Assembly: GCA_947331495.1 (NCBI GenBank)
Contig: CAMZOI010000001.1
Location: 1,674,001 to 1,738,000, forward strand
Direction: 5' to 3'
DNA from: Erythrobacteraceae bacterium Alg239-R51
GTDB lineage: Bacteria > Pseudomonadota > Alphaproteobacteria > Sphingomonadales > Sphingomonadaceae
Length of the DNA: 64,000 nucleotides
Shown one piece after another: positions 1 through 9,369 of the stretch. The translations under genes and the position numbers were made by a program. Below the pieces are notes generated by a model, which was not told the origin of the DNA, did not search any database, and worked only from the letters and a program-made list of their open reading frames with translations. Positions within the stretch are counted from its first letter, which is position 1, and every line of letters starts with the position of its first letter.

Positions 1-701
1 TCGACCGGGGGTTCGATCAGCAGGACGATCTCTCCCTTCGGGGGGTTGGCTTCGAAGTGAGCCATCAGACCAGCGGGCAGGCCACGTCGCATGTCTTCGT
101 ACAGTTTCGTCAACTCCCGGCCCACGGCAACTTCGCGATCGGGCAGCACGGCATCGATCGCGGCGAGGCTTTTGGTCAATCGCGGAGCGGTTTCGTAGAA
201 GACCAGCGTTGCGTTAACCCCGCCGAGTTCTTCGAGAACCGCGCGCCGAGCCTTGTCCTTGGCCGGCAAAAAGCCTGCGAACAGGAACCGGTCATTGGGC
301 AGCCCCGATAAGGACAGACCCATTACCGCCGCGCACGGCCCCGGGATCGCCGTTACTGCTATCCCTTCCCCCCGGCAGTCGTTCACCAGGCGATAGCCCG
401 GATCGCTGACAAGCGGAGTGCCGGCATCGCTGACCAGTGCGACGGCACGTGAGCGCATCGATTCGACCAGTCTCGTACGATCGCGGTGTTCGCTGTGATC
501 GTCATAGCGCCACAACGGTTTCGAGATGCCGAGGTGCTTCATCAGCTTGCCGGTGACGCGCGTATCTTCGCAGGCCACGCCATCGCACTTGCGCAGCACA
601 TCGATGGCGCGCAGAGTGATATCGCCGAGGTTGCCGATTGGCGTGGCGACGATATAGAGGCCCGGCGCAAGGGAATGTTCGGAGTGGGGTTGGTCGCTCA
701 C
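1..701 (-). CDS. rsmI: 16S rRNA (cytidine1402-2'-O)-methyltransferase, 3' end cut by window edge
   Basis: RsmI methylates the 2'-O of C1402 in the decoding centre of 16S rRNA, using SAM. The visible 233 N-terminal residues show the hallmarks of the tetrapyrrole-methylase fold: LYIVATPIGNLGDIT near the start, CEDTRVTGKLM, and ALVSDAGTPLVSDPGY. The family is about 280 residues, so roughly the last 50 lie beyond the left edge. The chosen start is a GTG at 701 preceded by GGGAGG. Its first codon lies 38 bases from the divergent LpoA-like lipoprotein gene. The same rsmI/lpoA pairing is conserved in E. coli (yraL-yraM), which supports both calls. Confidence 0.93.
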   Translation of the reverse strand, partial: MSDQPHSEHSLAPGLYIVATPIGNLGDITLRAIDVLRKCDGVACEDTRVTGKLMKHLGISKPLWRYDDHSEHRDRTRLVESMRSRAVALVSDAGTPLVSDPGYRLVNDCRGEGIAVTAIPGPCAAVMGLSLSGLPNDRFLFAGFLPAKDKARRAVLEELGGVNATLVFYETAPRLTKSLAAIDAVLPDREVAVGRELTKLYEDMRRGLPAGLMAHFEANPPKGEIVLLIEPPV

Positions 702-739
702 GTACCTCCCATGAACTATCAGCAAGGGACGCCGCAAGG

Positions 740-1900
740 ATGAAGCGCTTCACGATCGGCCGCCGTGCCATTGTAACAGCCGGGCTGGCAGCCCTGCTTT
801 CGGCCTGCTCGATCATTCCGAAGGGCGCTGAACGGCCCGCCCCTGTCGAACCGGTAGCGACGCCCGCACCGTCAGAGACGGCACTTCCCACCGATGAGAC
901 ACGGCATCGGGTCGCCTTGCTTGTGCCGATGTCGGGCGAGAACGGGCGCGTGGGGCAGGCGATCGCGAATGCGACCACGATGGCGATCCTCGATACCAGC
1001 GCCGACAATCTTCGCATAACGACCTACGATACCGCGACCGGCCCGGAAGAGGCCGCACGACAGGCTATCGCCGAAGGAAACAAGCTTATCCTCGGTCCAC
1101 TGATGGGCACGAATATTCCTTCGGTGCTGGCAGAAGCGCGGCCTGCGAATATTCCGGTCATTTCTTTTTCCAACGATAGCAGTGCCGCCGGCCCCGACGT
1201 GTTCGTCATGGGGCACATCCCCGAGCAATCGATCATGCGCACCGTGCAATATGCCCGCTCGCGCGGTGCGCAGAACTTTGCGGTCATCGCGCCCGACGGG
1301 GCATATGGCATCCGGGCAGAGGAAGCGATGCGCCAGGCGGTCCGGGCCTACGGTGGCAACGTCGTGTGGACCGAACGCTACGACCGAGGAAACACTTCGA
1401 TTGTCAGCGCGGCTCAAAGGTTGAAAACGCACGGTGGCTATGATGCTGTGCTGATCGCCGACGGTCCTCGTCTTTCCGCCCAGGCAGCGGGCGTGCTCAA
1501 GCCGGGCGGCTCGGGGGCTATTCAACTGCTTGGCACCGAACTATGGAGCGGCGAAAGTTCGGTCACACGTGCCTCGGCGCTAGACGGGGCATTGTTCTCG
1601 GCCGTACCCGACAATCGGTACCGTCAGTTCGTCAACAGTTACGAGGCACGATTCGGCACACAGCCCTACCGTATTGCGACGCTGGGCTACGACGCGGTCC
1701 TGCTGACCTTGCGCGTGGCGCGCGATTGGCGCGTCGGTCGCGATTTTCCGCTCGACGAGTTGCGGAGCGAGGATGGTTTTCTCGGTCTCGACGGGGCCTT
1801 CCGCTTCCAGCGCAATGGCGCGGTAGAGCGAGCGTTCGAAGTCCGCCAGGTGCGCGACGACGAGGTCATCGTGGTTGATGCTGCGCCGTCATCCTTCTGA
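740..1900 (+). CDS. LpoA-like penicillin-binding protein activator lipoprotein
   Basis: A 386-residue exported lipoprotein. Residues 1-23 form a lipoprotein signal peptide (twin Arg8-Arg9, hydrophobic core, lipobox LSAC with Cys23). The rest is a type 1 periplasmic-binding fold: VALLVPMSGENGRVGQAIANA opens the first lobe and GYDAVLLTLRVA lies near the end. LpoA relatives in gammaproteobacteria stimulate the peptidoglycan synthase PBP1A from the outer membrane. That role here is inferred from family and from the neighbouring divergent rsmI. An upstream in-frame start at 638 was rejected because it would bury the signal peptide. Confidence 0.82.
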   Translation: MKRFTIGRRAIVTAGLAALLSACSIIPKGAERPAPVEPVATPAPSETALPTDETRHRVALLVPMSGENGRVGQAIANATTMAILDTSADNLRITTYDTATGPEEAARQAIAEGNKLILGPLMGTNIPSVLAEARPANIPVISFSNDSSAAGPDVFVMGHIPEQSIMRTVQYARSRGAQNFAVIAPDGAYGIRAEEAMRQAVRAYGGNVVWTERYDRGNTSIVSAAQRLKTHGGYDAVLIADGPRLSAQAAGVLKPGGSGAIQLLGTELWSGESSVTRASALDGALFSAVPDNRYRQFVNSYEARFGTQPYRIATLGYDAVLLTLRVARDWRVGRDFPLDELRSEDGFLGLDGAFRFQRNGAVERAFEVRQVRDDEVIVVDAAPSSF

Positions 1901-1958
1901 TAGCGCGGATAACACCGGGCAGGAGCTTGTAGCAGCGCAGACCCGCGCGATATAGCTG

Positions 1959-3956
1959 ATGAACATGTCCGACGATCTCTTCGACAACACGCCCACATCC
2001 AGTGGTGACTACGATGCGTCCTCGATCGAGGTTCTCGAAGGCCTCGAACCGGTGCGGCGTCGGCCCGGCATGTATATCGGCGGAACCGACGAGCGGGCCC
2101 TGCATCATCTTGTCGCCGAAGTGCTCGACAATGCGATGGACGAGGCGGTCGCCGGCCATGCGAGCCGCATTGAAATCCGGCTCGACGAAGGCAACAGGGT
2201 CACCGTCTCGGATAACGGACGCGGCATTCCGGTTGGCGAGCATCCCAAATATCCGGGTAAGTCGACGCTGGAAGTGATCCTGACCACTCTGCATTCGGGC
2301 GGCAAGTTTTCGGGCAAGGCTTACGCGACCAGCGGCGGCCTACATGGTGTCGGGGTCAGCGTCGTGAACGCTCTCAGCAGCAATACCCGTGTCGAAGTAG
2401 CGCGCGACAAGCAGCTATACGCCCAGGAGTTTTCGAAGGGCGAGCCAACTGGCGCCTTGCAGGAACTCGGACCTACGCCCAACCGGCGCGGAACCACGGT
2501 GACGTTCGTGCCGGATACGGAAATCTTCGGCGACCGAAAATTCATTCCCAAGCGCTTGTTCAAACTGGCGCGTTCGAAAGCCTATCTTTTCGCAGGGGTC
2601 GAAATCCGCTGGAAATGCGCCGAAAGCCTTGCCAGTGACGACGTTCCGGCAGAAGCCGTGTTCAAGTTTCCCGGCGGTCTGGCCGATCATCTTGCGGAAC
2701 AGATTGGCGGGCGCGAATGCGTGACTGCCCAGCCTTTCGTGGGCACGCAGGACTTTCCCGACGACGGTTCCGATCGGTCGATGGGCCGGGTCGAATGGGC
2801 GATTGCCTGGCCACTGTTTTCCGATGGCTCGACGAGCTGGTACTGCAACACCGTCCCCACGCCGGATGGCGGTACGCACGAACAGGGCATGCGCGCCGCC
2901 TTGACCAAGGGCTTGCGTGCCTTCGGCGAACTGACCGGCGCCAAGAAGGCCAAGGATCTTACCGCCGACGACGTGATGGTCGGGGCCGATGTCATGCTCA
3001 GCGTCTTCATCCGCGATCCGCAATTCCAGTCGCAGACGAAGGATCGCCTGACATCGCCGGAAGCGGCCAAGCTGGTCGAGAACGCGACCCGCGACCATTT
3101 CGACCATTTTCTCGCCGACAACATGGATCGGGGAAAGGCGCTGCTCGGGCAGGTGATGGAGCGGATGGACGAGCGTCTGCGCCGCAAGCAGGAACGCGAG
3201 GTGAAGCGCAAGACTGCGACTAACGCCAAGAAGCTGCGTTTGCCAGGCAAGCTCACCGATTGCAGCGGTGAAGGCGACGGGGAGACCGAACTGTTCATTG
3301 TCGAAGGCGACAGCGCCGGCGGCAGCGCCAAACAGGCACGCGACCGCAAGACCCAAGCCATCCTGCCGATCCGCGGGAAAATCCTCAATGTGGCAAGCGC
3401 AACGCTCGACAAGATCCGCGCCAACAATGAAATTGCAGACCTGGTTCTTGCCATGGGATGCGGGACTCGCAAGGATTGCGACCCGGAAGGGCTACGCTAC
3501 GACCGCATCATCATCATGACTGATGCCGATGTCGACGGTGCGCACATCGCGACGCTGCTGATGACCTTCTTTTTTCAGGAAATGCCCGAAGTCGTAAGAC
3601 GCGGGCATCTCTTCCTTGCCCAGCCTCCATTATATCGTCTCACTGCGGGCAAGGAGAGCCGCTATGCCCGTGACGAGGCGCACCGCAAGGAGCTGGAGGA
3701 AACCGTGTTCAAGGGCAAGAAAGTCGATGTCGGTCGTTTCAAGGGGCTCGGCGAGATGAACCCGGCCCAATTGCGCGAGACCACCATGGCCCCCGAAAGC
3801 CGTGGCCTGATCCGCATTACGCTTCCGCAGGAGTTCGAGGACCGCGCGGTCGTCAAGCAACTCGTCGACCAGCTCATGGGTCGCAATCCGGAGCACCGCT
3901 TCAATTTCATTCAGAACAACGCCGGCGACATGGACCGCGAAATGATCGACGCCTAG
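1959..3956 (+). CDS. parE: DNA topoisomerase IV subunit B
   Basis: ATPase subunit of topoisomerase IV, which decatenates daughter chromosomes together with ParC. At 665 residues it has the usual length. The N-terminal GHKL ATPase is clear (EVLDNAMDEAVAG, DNGRGIPV, GGLHGVGVSVVNALS), and the QTK-loop region reads QFQSQTKDRL. The TOPRIM domain has IVEGDSAGGSA and the metal-binding DADVDGAHI. ParE rather than GyrB is preferred because the protein lacks the length and insertions of GyrB; this is a family-level judgement. Its TAG stop overlaps the stop of the convergent next gene in a shared CTAG. parC is not in the window. Confidence 0.93.
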   Translation: MNMSDDLFDNTPTSSGDYDASSIEVLEGLEPVRRRPGMYIGGTDERALHHLVAEVLDNAMDEAVAGHASRIEIRLDEGNRVTVSDNGRGIPVGEHPKYPGKSTLEVILTTLHSGGKFSGKAYATSGGLHGVGVSVVNALSSNTRVEVARDKQLYAQEFSKGEPTGALQELGPTPNRRGTTVTFVPDTEIFGDRKFIPKRLFKLARSKAYLFAGVEIRWKCAESLASDDVPAEAVFKFPGGLADHLAEQIGGRECVTAQPFVGTQDFPDDGSDRSMGRVEWAIAWPLFSDGSTSWYCNTVPTPDGGTHEQGMRAALTKGLRAFGELTGAKKAKDLTADDVMVGADVMLSVFIRDPQFQSQTKDRLTSPEAAKLVENATRDHFDHFLADNMDRGKALLGQVMERMDERLRRKQEREVKRKTATNAKKLRLPGKLTDCSGEGDGETELFIVEGDSAGGSAKQARDRKTQAILPIRGKILNVASATLDKIRANNEIADLVLAMGCGTRKDCDPEGLRYDRIIIMTDADVDGAHIATLLMTFFFQEMPEVVRRGHLFLAQPPLYRLTAGKESRYARDEAHRKELEETVFKGKKVDVGRFKGLGEMNPAQLRETTMAPESRGLIRITLPQEFEDRAVVKQLVDQLMGRNPEHRFNFIQNNAGDMDREMIDA

Positions 3957-5176
3957 TCGTCGGCGCTCTGCGTGTGAACATGCAGTTTGCCTTCAAGTGT
4001 CCGATGGACTGGACACTTGTCGGCGATTTCAATCAGTTTGGCGCGCTGATCCGCGTCTAGCGCGTCGCTCATCATTTCAATCCGCCGGTTGAGTGCCTGC
4101 ATCTGCGTGCCCTCTTCCATGGCTTCGGCATGGTCGCATTCGTCCTTGTGGCGGCGCTCGTGTGTTACCTCGACCGTCACCCCCTCCAGCGGCCAGCCCT
4201 TTCGGTCGGCATACATCTTCATTGTCATCGCGGTGCAGGTGCCCAGAGCGGCGTTGAGCAGGTCGTAGGGTGTAGGGCCGGTATCATCGCCGCCATAGCT
4301 TGCCGGTTCATCGGCGATGAAGCGGTGCGTCCTGGTATGAACCTCGGTGCCGAACTTGCCATGACCGGTCTTTGCCACCACGCCGTCATCCGGCATGGGC
4401 CAGTCGTCGCGCAACGGCAGGTAGCGATGGGCCCAGCCCGCAATCACGCGCGCTGCGAAATCGGCATCGCCCTCGTCGAGCAGCAAGTGATCGGCCCCGT
4501 CGAGGCTGACGAAGCTCTTGGGATGCTTGGCCGCTCCGAAAAGCGCACTGGCATGTTCGATCCCGACCACATCGTCGGTTGGCGAGTGGAGGAAAAGCAA
4601 CGGTTTGCGAAGCTTCGCGACCTCGTCGAGGAGGTCGACATTCTCGACCCTGTCGAGGAATTCGCGGCTCAAATGAAATTCGCGCCCGCCGATGGTGACC
4701 TGTCCACTCCCGCCTTCGCGGATAGCCGCGATATCGCCGTCGATGTTGTCGAGCACGTGCGGAACGTCCGACGGCGCGGCAATGGTGGCGATCGCCGCGA
4801 CCTTGTCTACTCCCAGATCGTCGGCCGCCGCCAAGACGGCGGCGCCCCCAAGACTGTGTCCGACAAGCAGGACCGGCCGGGCGAACCGATCGAGCAGGTC
4901 TTCGGCTGCGGCGACCAGGTCGGCGACGTCCGCCGCGAAGCCTGCCTGCCCGAACTCTCCCTCGCTACCGCCCAGCCCGGTAAAGTCGAACCGCAGCGTC
5001 GCAATGCCTTCCCGGGCCAGCGCCCGCGACACCGCCACCGCTGCGCGGCTTTGTTTGGTACAGGTAAAGCAATGCGCGAACAGTGCCGCTCCGCGTACGA
5101 GGCCGGTCGGCAGTTCCAGCGCGCCCGACAATTCGTGTCCGGCATCGCTGGTAATGGTAATCTTTTCGGTCGGCAT
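3953..5176 (-). CDS. Fused alpha/beta hydrolase-OsmC family protein
   Basis: A 407-residue two-domain cytosolic protein. Residues 1 to about 250 form an alpha/beta hydrolase with nucleophile elbow GHSLGG (Ser108) and a likely acid/His pair in SPTDDV and GADHLL. Residues of about 270-407 form an OsmC/Ohr-type peroxiredoxin domain with its two redox cysteines (ALGTCTAMT and DKCPVHRTL). OsmC proteins reduce organic hydroperoxides; the hydrolase may release the lipid substrate, which is inference. The start chosen is MPTEKI, matching the usual N-terminus, with GGAGGG four bases upstream. An ATG at 5212 with AGGGGG seven bases upstream is a real alternative. Confidence 0.88.
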   Translation of the reverse strand: MPTEKITITSDAGHELSGALELPTGLVRGAALFAHCFTCTKQSRAAVAVSRALAREGIATLRFDFTGLGGSEGEFGQAGFAADVADLVAAAEDLLDRFARPVLLVGHSLGGAAVLAAADDLGVDKVAAIATIAAPSDVPHVLDNIDGDIAAIREGGSGQVTIGGREFHLSREFLDRVENVDLLDEVAKLRKPLLFLHSPTDDVVGIEHASALFGAAKHPKSFVSLDGADHLLLDEGDADFAARVIAGWAHRYLPLRDDWPMPDDGVVAKTGHGKFGTEVHTRTHRFIADEPASYGGDDTGPTPYDLLNAALGTCTAMTMKMYADRKGWPLEGVTVEVTHERRHKDECDHAEAMEEGTQMQALNRRIEMMSDALDADQRAKLIEIADKCPVHRTLEGKLHVHTQSADD

Positions 5177-5279
5177 AGGTCCCTCCGCTCCGGCTTTTGC
5201 GACAATTGCCATATCAACGCCCCCTTGCGTCACCCGTGCCCGGCCCCTAACGCGCACGTAAAGTTGCAAGGGAAAACCG

Positions 5280-6134
5280 ATGACCGAACCGACCCGTTTC
5301 GAAGGCACCAAATCCTATATCGCGACCGAGGATCTCAAGGTCGCGGTGAACGCGGCGGTAACGCTCCGACGCCCGCTGCTGGTCAAGGGCGAACCGGGTA
5401 CGGGCAAGACAGTGCTTGCGCACGAGATTGCACAGGCAATCGATGCGCCGCTGATCGAATGGAACGTCAAATCGACGACCAAGGCCCAGCAGGGCCTGTA
5501 CGAATACGACGCGGTCGCCCGCCTTCGTGACGGCCAGCTCGGCGACGAGCGCGTGCATGATATCTCGAACTACATCAAGAAGGGCAAGCTGTGGGAAGCG
5601 TTCACCGCCCCCGAACTGCCTGTCCTGCTGATCGACGAGATCGACAAGGCCGACATCGAGTTCCCGAACGACCTGTTGCAGGAACTAGACCGCATGAGTT
5701 TCGATGTTTACGAAACGCATACCCGGATCGAGGCGAAGGAACGCCCGATCGTCGTCATCACTTCAAACAACGAAAAAGAGCTACCCGACGCCTTCCTGCG
5801 GCGCTGCTTCTTCCATTACATCAAGTTCCCCGATCGCGAGACGATGCGCGAGATCATCGAGGTCCACTTCCCCGATATCCAGAAGAACCTCGTCACCAAG
5901 GCGATGGAAATCTTCTACGAACTGCGCGACGTGCCCGGTCTCAAGAAGAAGCCTTCGACCAGCGAGCTTCTCGACTGGCTGAAATTGCTGCTGAACGAGG
6001 ACATGCCGCTTGAGGTGCTGCAGGACAGCAATCCCAACAGCGCCATTCCGCCGCTGCATGGTGCGCTGCTCAAGAACGAACAGGACGTGATGATGTTCGA
6101 ACGGCTGGCGTTCATGGCACGCCGGCAGACCTGA
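5280..6134 (+). CDS. MoxR-family AAA+ ATPase
   Basis: A 284-residue AAA+ ATPase. Walker A is GEPGTGKT (37-44) and Walker B VLLIDEID (115-122), followed by the sensor region VVITSNNEKELPDAFLRRC. MoxR ATPases act as chaperones that load or activate metalloenzymes and other complexes, normally with a VWA-domain partner. The partner here is the VWA protein at 7696-8877 on the same strand, but the two are separated by an oppositely oriented chemoreceptor gene. The 3' end lies 24 bases from the convergent chemoreceptor stop. Confidence 0.9.
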   Translation: MTEPTRFEGTKSYIATEDLKVAVNAAVTLRRPLLVKGEPGTGKTVLAHEIAQAIDAPLIEWNVKSTTKAQQGLYEYDAVARLRDGQLGDERVHDISNYIKKGKLWEAFTAPELPVLLIDEIDKADIEFPNDLLQELDRMSFDVYETHTRIEAKERPIVVITSNNEKELPDAFLRRCFFHYIKFPDRETMREIIEVHFPDIQKNLVTKAMEIFYELRDVPGLKKKPSTSELLDWLKLLLNEDMPLEVLQDSNPNSAIPPLHGALLKNEQDVMMFERLAFMARRQT

Positions 6135-6158
6135 TTCGATGCCCGCCGCGAGGCGTAT

Positions 6159-7559
6159 CTATTTGAAGCTGTAGGCCAGTTCGAAATCGCCCCAGCGGCG
6201 ACCGTTGATGAACAGCGGAACGTAGACGTTGCGCACGACGACGTAATTCCTGCCATCGCCTTCCTGGCGATACACCGCCATCATGTAGCGATCGTTCTGC
6301 TGTTTGGCTTTCTTGTCGACGCCGTAAAGCATGATACGGCCGTTGCGGCAGTATTTCGTATCGTGCGTCAGGTCGCCGGTCGGTTTGCGCGAGCAGTCGG
6401 ACACGTGCGTCGGAAGGAAGCCGTTCATGTCGGCTTGCGAGCACATCAGGATTGCGCCGCCCTCGGCCACGAACGCATCGTTGAGCGGTTGCCAGTTGGC
6501 ATCGGCCCAATCGGACAAGCTCGTGCGGAAAAGCTGTGGATTGGTCCCGGGCACTTCGCGGTAATCGCGATCGAACAGCTGGTTCATGGAAAGTCCACCG
6601 CTCGCCAGCGCCGATTCCGCGCGCTCCGCGACCTTTGCGGCGCAGGCAATCGCCTTTTCGACCATCTGGCTGTCCTCTGGCGACAGGTCGGCCTTGACGA
6701 GACGGTCGAACATTTCGCTTGCGGTGAGTTCAAGATCACCGATGCGCTCATGCGCGGCTCCAAGCCGGGTTTCGTTCGTGCTGACCGCCTTGTCGAAATC
6801 GTCAAGCACATCCTGAACACGGTGGACGTGAGCTGAAATTGTCGATGTGTTGCGCGCGATCTGGTCCTGCTGGCCGTCCACCTCGCACAACAATTCGGTC
6901 ACGCTGCGCATTGTGTCCTCGATCGCTCCAACCGAATTCTTCGCCTGGCTGCTGGCCTTCGCCCCGCTTTCGATCTTCGAGATGACCTGTTCAGCTTCGT
7001 TGCCGAGCGTGTCGATGGTACGGCCGATCTCCTCGGTCGCCTTGCGCGTTTCGCCGGCAAGCGCCTTCACCTCGTTGGCGACGACGGCGAAGGTTCGGCC
7101 CTGCTCGCCTGCGCGCATGGCCTCGATCGTGGCGTTCAGGGCAAGGATGTTTGTGGTTTCGGCGATCTGGTCGATTTCCTGGCTCGACCGTTTCACCTGC
7201 TCCATCGCAGCAGCGAAGCCGGTAACATGCTCCGAGAGGGTCTCGACCAGGCTCAGCAGATTGCCAATCTCGTTGAGCGAATTGCTGATCATGGTAGTGC
7301 CATCGCCAAGTCGTTCGATGGCCCGTTCGGACAGCAGACGCGCTTCGTCGCTGGCTTCCAGCACTTTGCGTTGATCCTCGTCGAGCGCGGCCACGGTGCC
7401 CTGCAGCTCCACGTATTCGGCGCGCAGGTGGCCGAAGGAATCGATCACGCCCTGGACGATTCCCGCGACGTCGGAACAACCGACTGTAACCTTGCCACAG
7501 CTTTCCGGTATCAGGTCAAGTGCCGATGCCCCGCCAGCCTCGAATGCGCTCATGTCCAT
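6159..7559 (-). CDS. Soluble methyl-accepting chemotaxis protein with C-terminal sensor-like domain
   Basis: A 466-residue receptor without any membrane segment or signal peptide. The highly conserved signalling hairpin is at residues of about 125-170 (IAETTNILALNATIEAMRAG, then RTFAVVANEVKALAGET), which contacts CheA/CheW. It is followed by a long coiled coil. The last 130 or so residues (GFLPTHVSDC, YCRNGRIMLYG, VPLFINGRRWGDFELAY) resemble the C-terminal Cache-like module found on other proteobacterial receptors. Sensing downstream of the signalling tip is the reverse of the classic order. The start at 7559 (ATG) follows an upstream stretch lacking protein-like composition; ATG at 7553 is equally possible. 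No che genes are nearby. Confidence 0.85.
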   Translation of the reverse strand: MDMSAFEAGGASALDLIPESCGKVTVGCSDVAGIVQGVIDSFGHLRAEYVELQGTVAALDEDQRKVLEASDEARLLSERAIERLGDGTTMISNSLNEIGNLLSLVETLSEHVTGFAAAMEQVKRSSQEIDQIAETTNILALNATIEAMRAGEQGRTFAVVANEVKALAGETRKATEEIGRTIDTLGNEAEQVISKIESGAKASSQAKNSVGAIEDTMRSVTELLCEVDGQQDQIARNTSTISAHVHRVQDVLDDFDKAVSTNETRLGAAHERIGDLELTASEMFDRLVKADLSPEDSQMVEKAIACAAKVAERAESALASGGLSMNQLFDRDYREVPGTNPQLFRTSLSDWADANWQPLNDAFVAEGGAILMCSQADMNGFLPTHVSDCSRKPTGDLTHDTKYCRNGRIMLYGVDKKAKQQNDRYMMAVYRQEGDGRNYVVVRNVYVPLFINGRRWGDFELAYSFK

Positions 7560-7695
7560 ATGCGTGTCCGACCCCGTTTTCCTTCTTGCGTCGACGATAT
7601 TGCAGAAGATGGTTATAGGCCGGTTAATTGCGTCCGGCGAAAATCGCCGCGCTCGACACTGGCCTCGACAGCAACGGCAAGCTAAGGGTGAACCC

Positions 7696-8877
7696 ATGTT
7701 TTTCGATTTCGTCGACGAGTTGCGCGAGGCGGGTATTCCCGCGAGCTTCAAGGAACACCTCACCTTGCTGGAGGCGCTGGACCGCGACGTGATCGAACAG
7801 TCGCCCGAAGCGTTCTATTACCTTTCTCGCGCGACCTTCGTGAAAGACGAAGGGCTGATCGATCGTTTCGATCAGGTATTCTCGCGGGTCTTCAAGGGCA
7901 TCCTCAGCGATTACGGACAGGATCCGGTCGATGTGCCCGAAGACTGGCTAAAGGCCGTCGCCGAGAAATTCCTGTCCGAAGAAGAGATGGAAAAGATCAA
8001 GAGCCTGGGCGACTGGGACGAGATTATGGAGACGCTCAAGAAGCGACTAGAGGAGCAGGAAAAGCGCCACCAGGGTGGCAATAAGTGGATCGGCACCGGC
8101 GGCACCAGCCCCTTCGGCAATTCGGGCTACAACCCTGAAGGCGTGCGTATTGGCGGCGAAAGCAAGCACAAACGCGCGATCAAGGTCTGGGACAAGCGCG
8201 AATTCAAGAATCTCGACAACACCAAGGAACTGGGCACGCGCAACATCAAGATGGCGCTGCGCCGCTTGCGCCGCTTCGCCCGCGAGGGTGCTGCGGACGA
8301 GTTGGATATCGACGCCACGATCGAGGGTACGGCGAAGCAGGGCTGGCTCGACATCCACATGCGGCCCGAACGGCACAATGCGGTAAAACTGCTGCTTTTC
8401 CTCGATGTCGGCGGATCGATGGACCCCTTCATCAAGACGACAGAGGAACTGTTCAGCGCCGCGACTAGCGAGTTCAAGAACCTGGAATTCTTCTATTTCC
8501 ACAACTGCCTCTACGAGGGCCTGTGGAAAGACAACCGCCGCCGCTGGCAGGAACGCACGAAAACCTGGGACGTCCTTCACAAATATGGGCATGATTACAA
8601 GGTCGTCTTCGTCGGCGATGCGGCGATGAGCCCGTACGAGATCACCCATCCCGGCGGCAGTGTCGAGCATATGAACGAGGAAGCCGGTGCCACCTGGATG
8701 AAGCGGGTGACCAACACCTATCCTGCCACCGTCTGGCTCAATCCGGTGCCCGAAAAGCAGTGGGGCTACTCGCAGTCGACCAAGGTCATGAAGCAGCTGG
8801 TCAATGACCGGATGTATCCGCTGACACTCGATGGGCTGGATGATGCGATGCGTGAATTGAGCCGCAAGCAGGGATAG
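7696..8877 (+). CDS. VWA domain protein, CoxE-like partner of MoxR ATPase
   Basis: A 393-residue protein of the CoxE-like VWA family. The metal-ion-dependent adhesion site reads DVGGSM (Asp237), with Gly where classical VWA domains have the first Ser of DxSxS. To my knowledge that variant is common in this family. The N-terminal 100 residues (FFDFVDELREAGIPASFKEH, then SRATFVKDEGLIDRFDQVF) match the CoxE-type lead-in. It likely works with the MoxR ATPase at 5280-6134 in maturing a protein complex. The target is unknown; no CO dehydrogenase or methanol dehydrogenase genes are present. Confidence 0.87.
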   Translation: MFFDFVDELREAGIPASFKEHLTLLEALDRDVIEQSPEAFYYLSRATFVKDEGLIDRFDQVFSRVFKGILSDYGQDPVDVPEDWLKAVAEKFLSEEEMEKIKSLGDWDEIMETLKKRLEEQEKRHQGGNKWIGTGGTSPFGNSGYNPEGVRIGGESKHKRAIKVWDKREFKNLDNTKELGTRNIKMALRRLRRFAREGAADELDIDATIEGTAKQGWLDIHMRPERHNAVKLLLFLDVGGSMDPFIKTTEELFSAATSEFKNLEFFYFHNCLYEGLWKDNRRRWQERTKTWDVLHKYGHDYKVVFVGDAAMSPYEITHPGGSVEHMNEEAGATWMKRVTNTYPATVWLNPVPEKQWGYSQSTKVMKQLVNDRMYPLTLDGLDDAMRELSRKQG

Positions 8878-8908
8878 GTTATCATCACCGGCTCAGAAGG
8901 AGAGCATA

Positions 8909-9298
8909 ATGCGCATTCTCGGTATGGTTCTTGCAGCCACCCTTGGCGTCGGAGCCGCTGCGCAGTCTGACGGACAGCCGGCAGTATCGCCCGATGCACT
9001 TGACATGCCCAGCTATCAGGAACCGGCCACGGCCTGGAAAGACCTGGAAGATGCCGAACCGGATCAGCAGGGTCAGTGCCGCGATCGGATCCGGCGTGCC
9101 CGCGAAGAAGCCGGCCAGCCCGAACTGGATCGCCAGACGGCATCTCCGGATGAACCGCTCCTTATCTGGGCGGTCGATCATCGGCGCGAAAATTGCGGGG
9201 TGCTGGTGATGATGGGCGATCCCGACGACATGCGTCCGGTGCCCGAATCGGACGAGTCCGGATCGATGATCCCCGCGCAGACAACTGGCGAGAATTAA
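8909..9298 (+). CDS. Small exported protein of unknown function
   Basis: A 129-residue protein with a Sec-type signal peptide (MRILGMVLAATLGVGAAAQ, likely cleavage after Ala-Gln around residues 18-20). The mature part is acidic, has two cysteines (GQCRDR and ENCGVL) that could form a disulfide, and ends in a disordered acidic tail. A strong AAGGAGAG Shine-Dalgarno sits seven bases before the ATG. It follows the VWA gene by 31 bases and may be co-transcribed. I do not recognise a family. Confidence 0.75.
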   Translation: MRILGMVLAATLGVGAAAQSDGQPAVSPDALDMPSYQEPATAWKDLEDAEPDQQGQCRDRIRRAREEAGQPELDRQTASPDEPLLIWAVDHRRENCGVLVMMGDPDDMRPVPESDESGSMIPAQTTGEN

Positions 9299-9369
9299 CG
9301 CGGTCTAGCGATCATGGAAATTGCCGCCCGATCTCATTCATCACTCGCGCGCTGGCCCGAACCGCCTTT

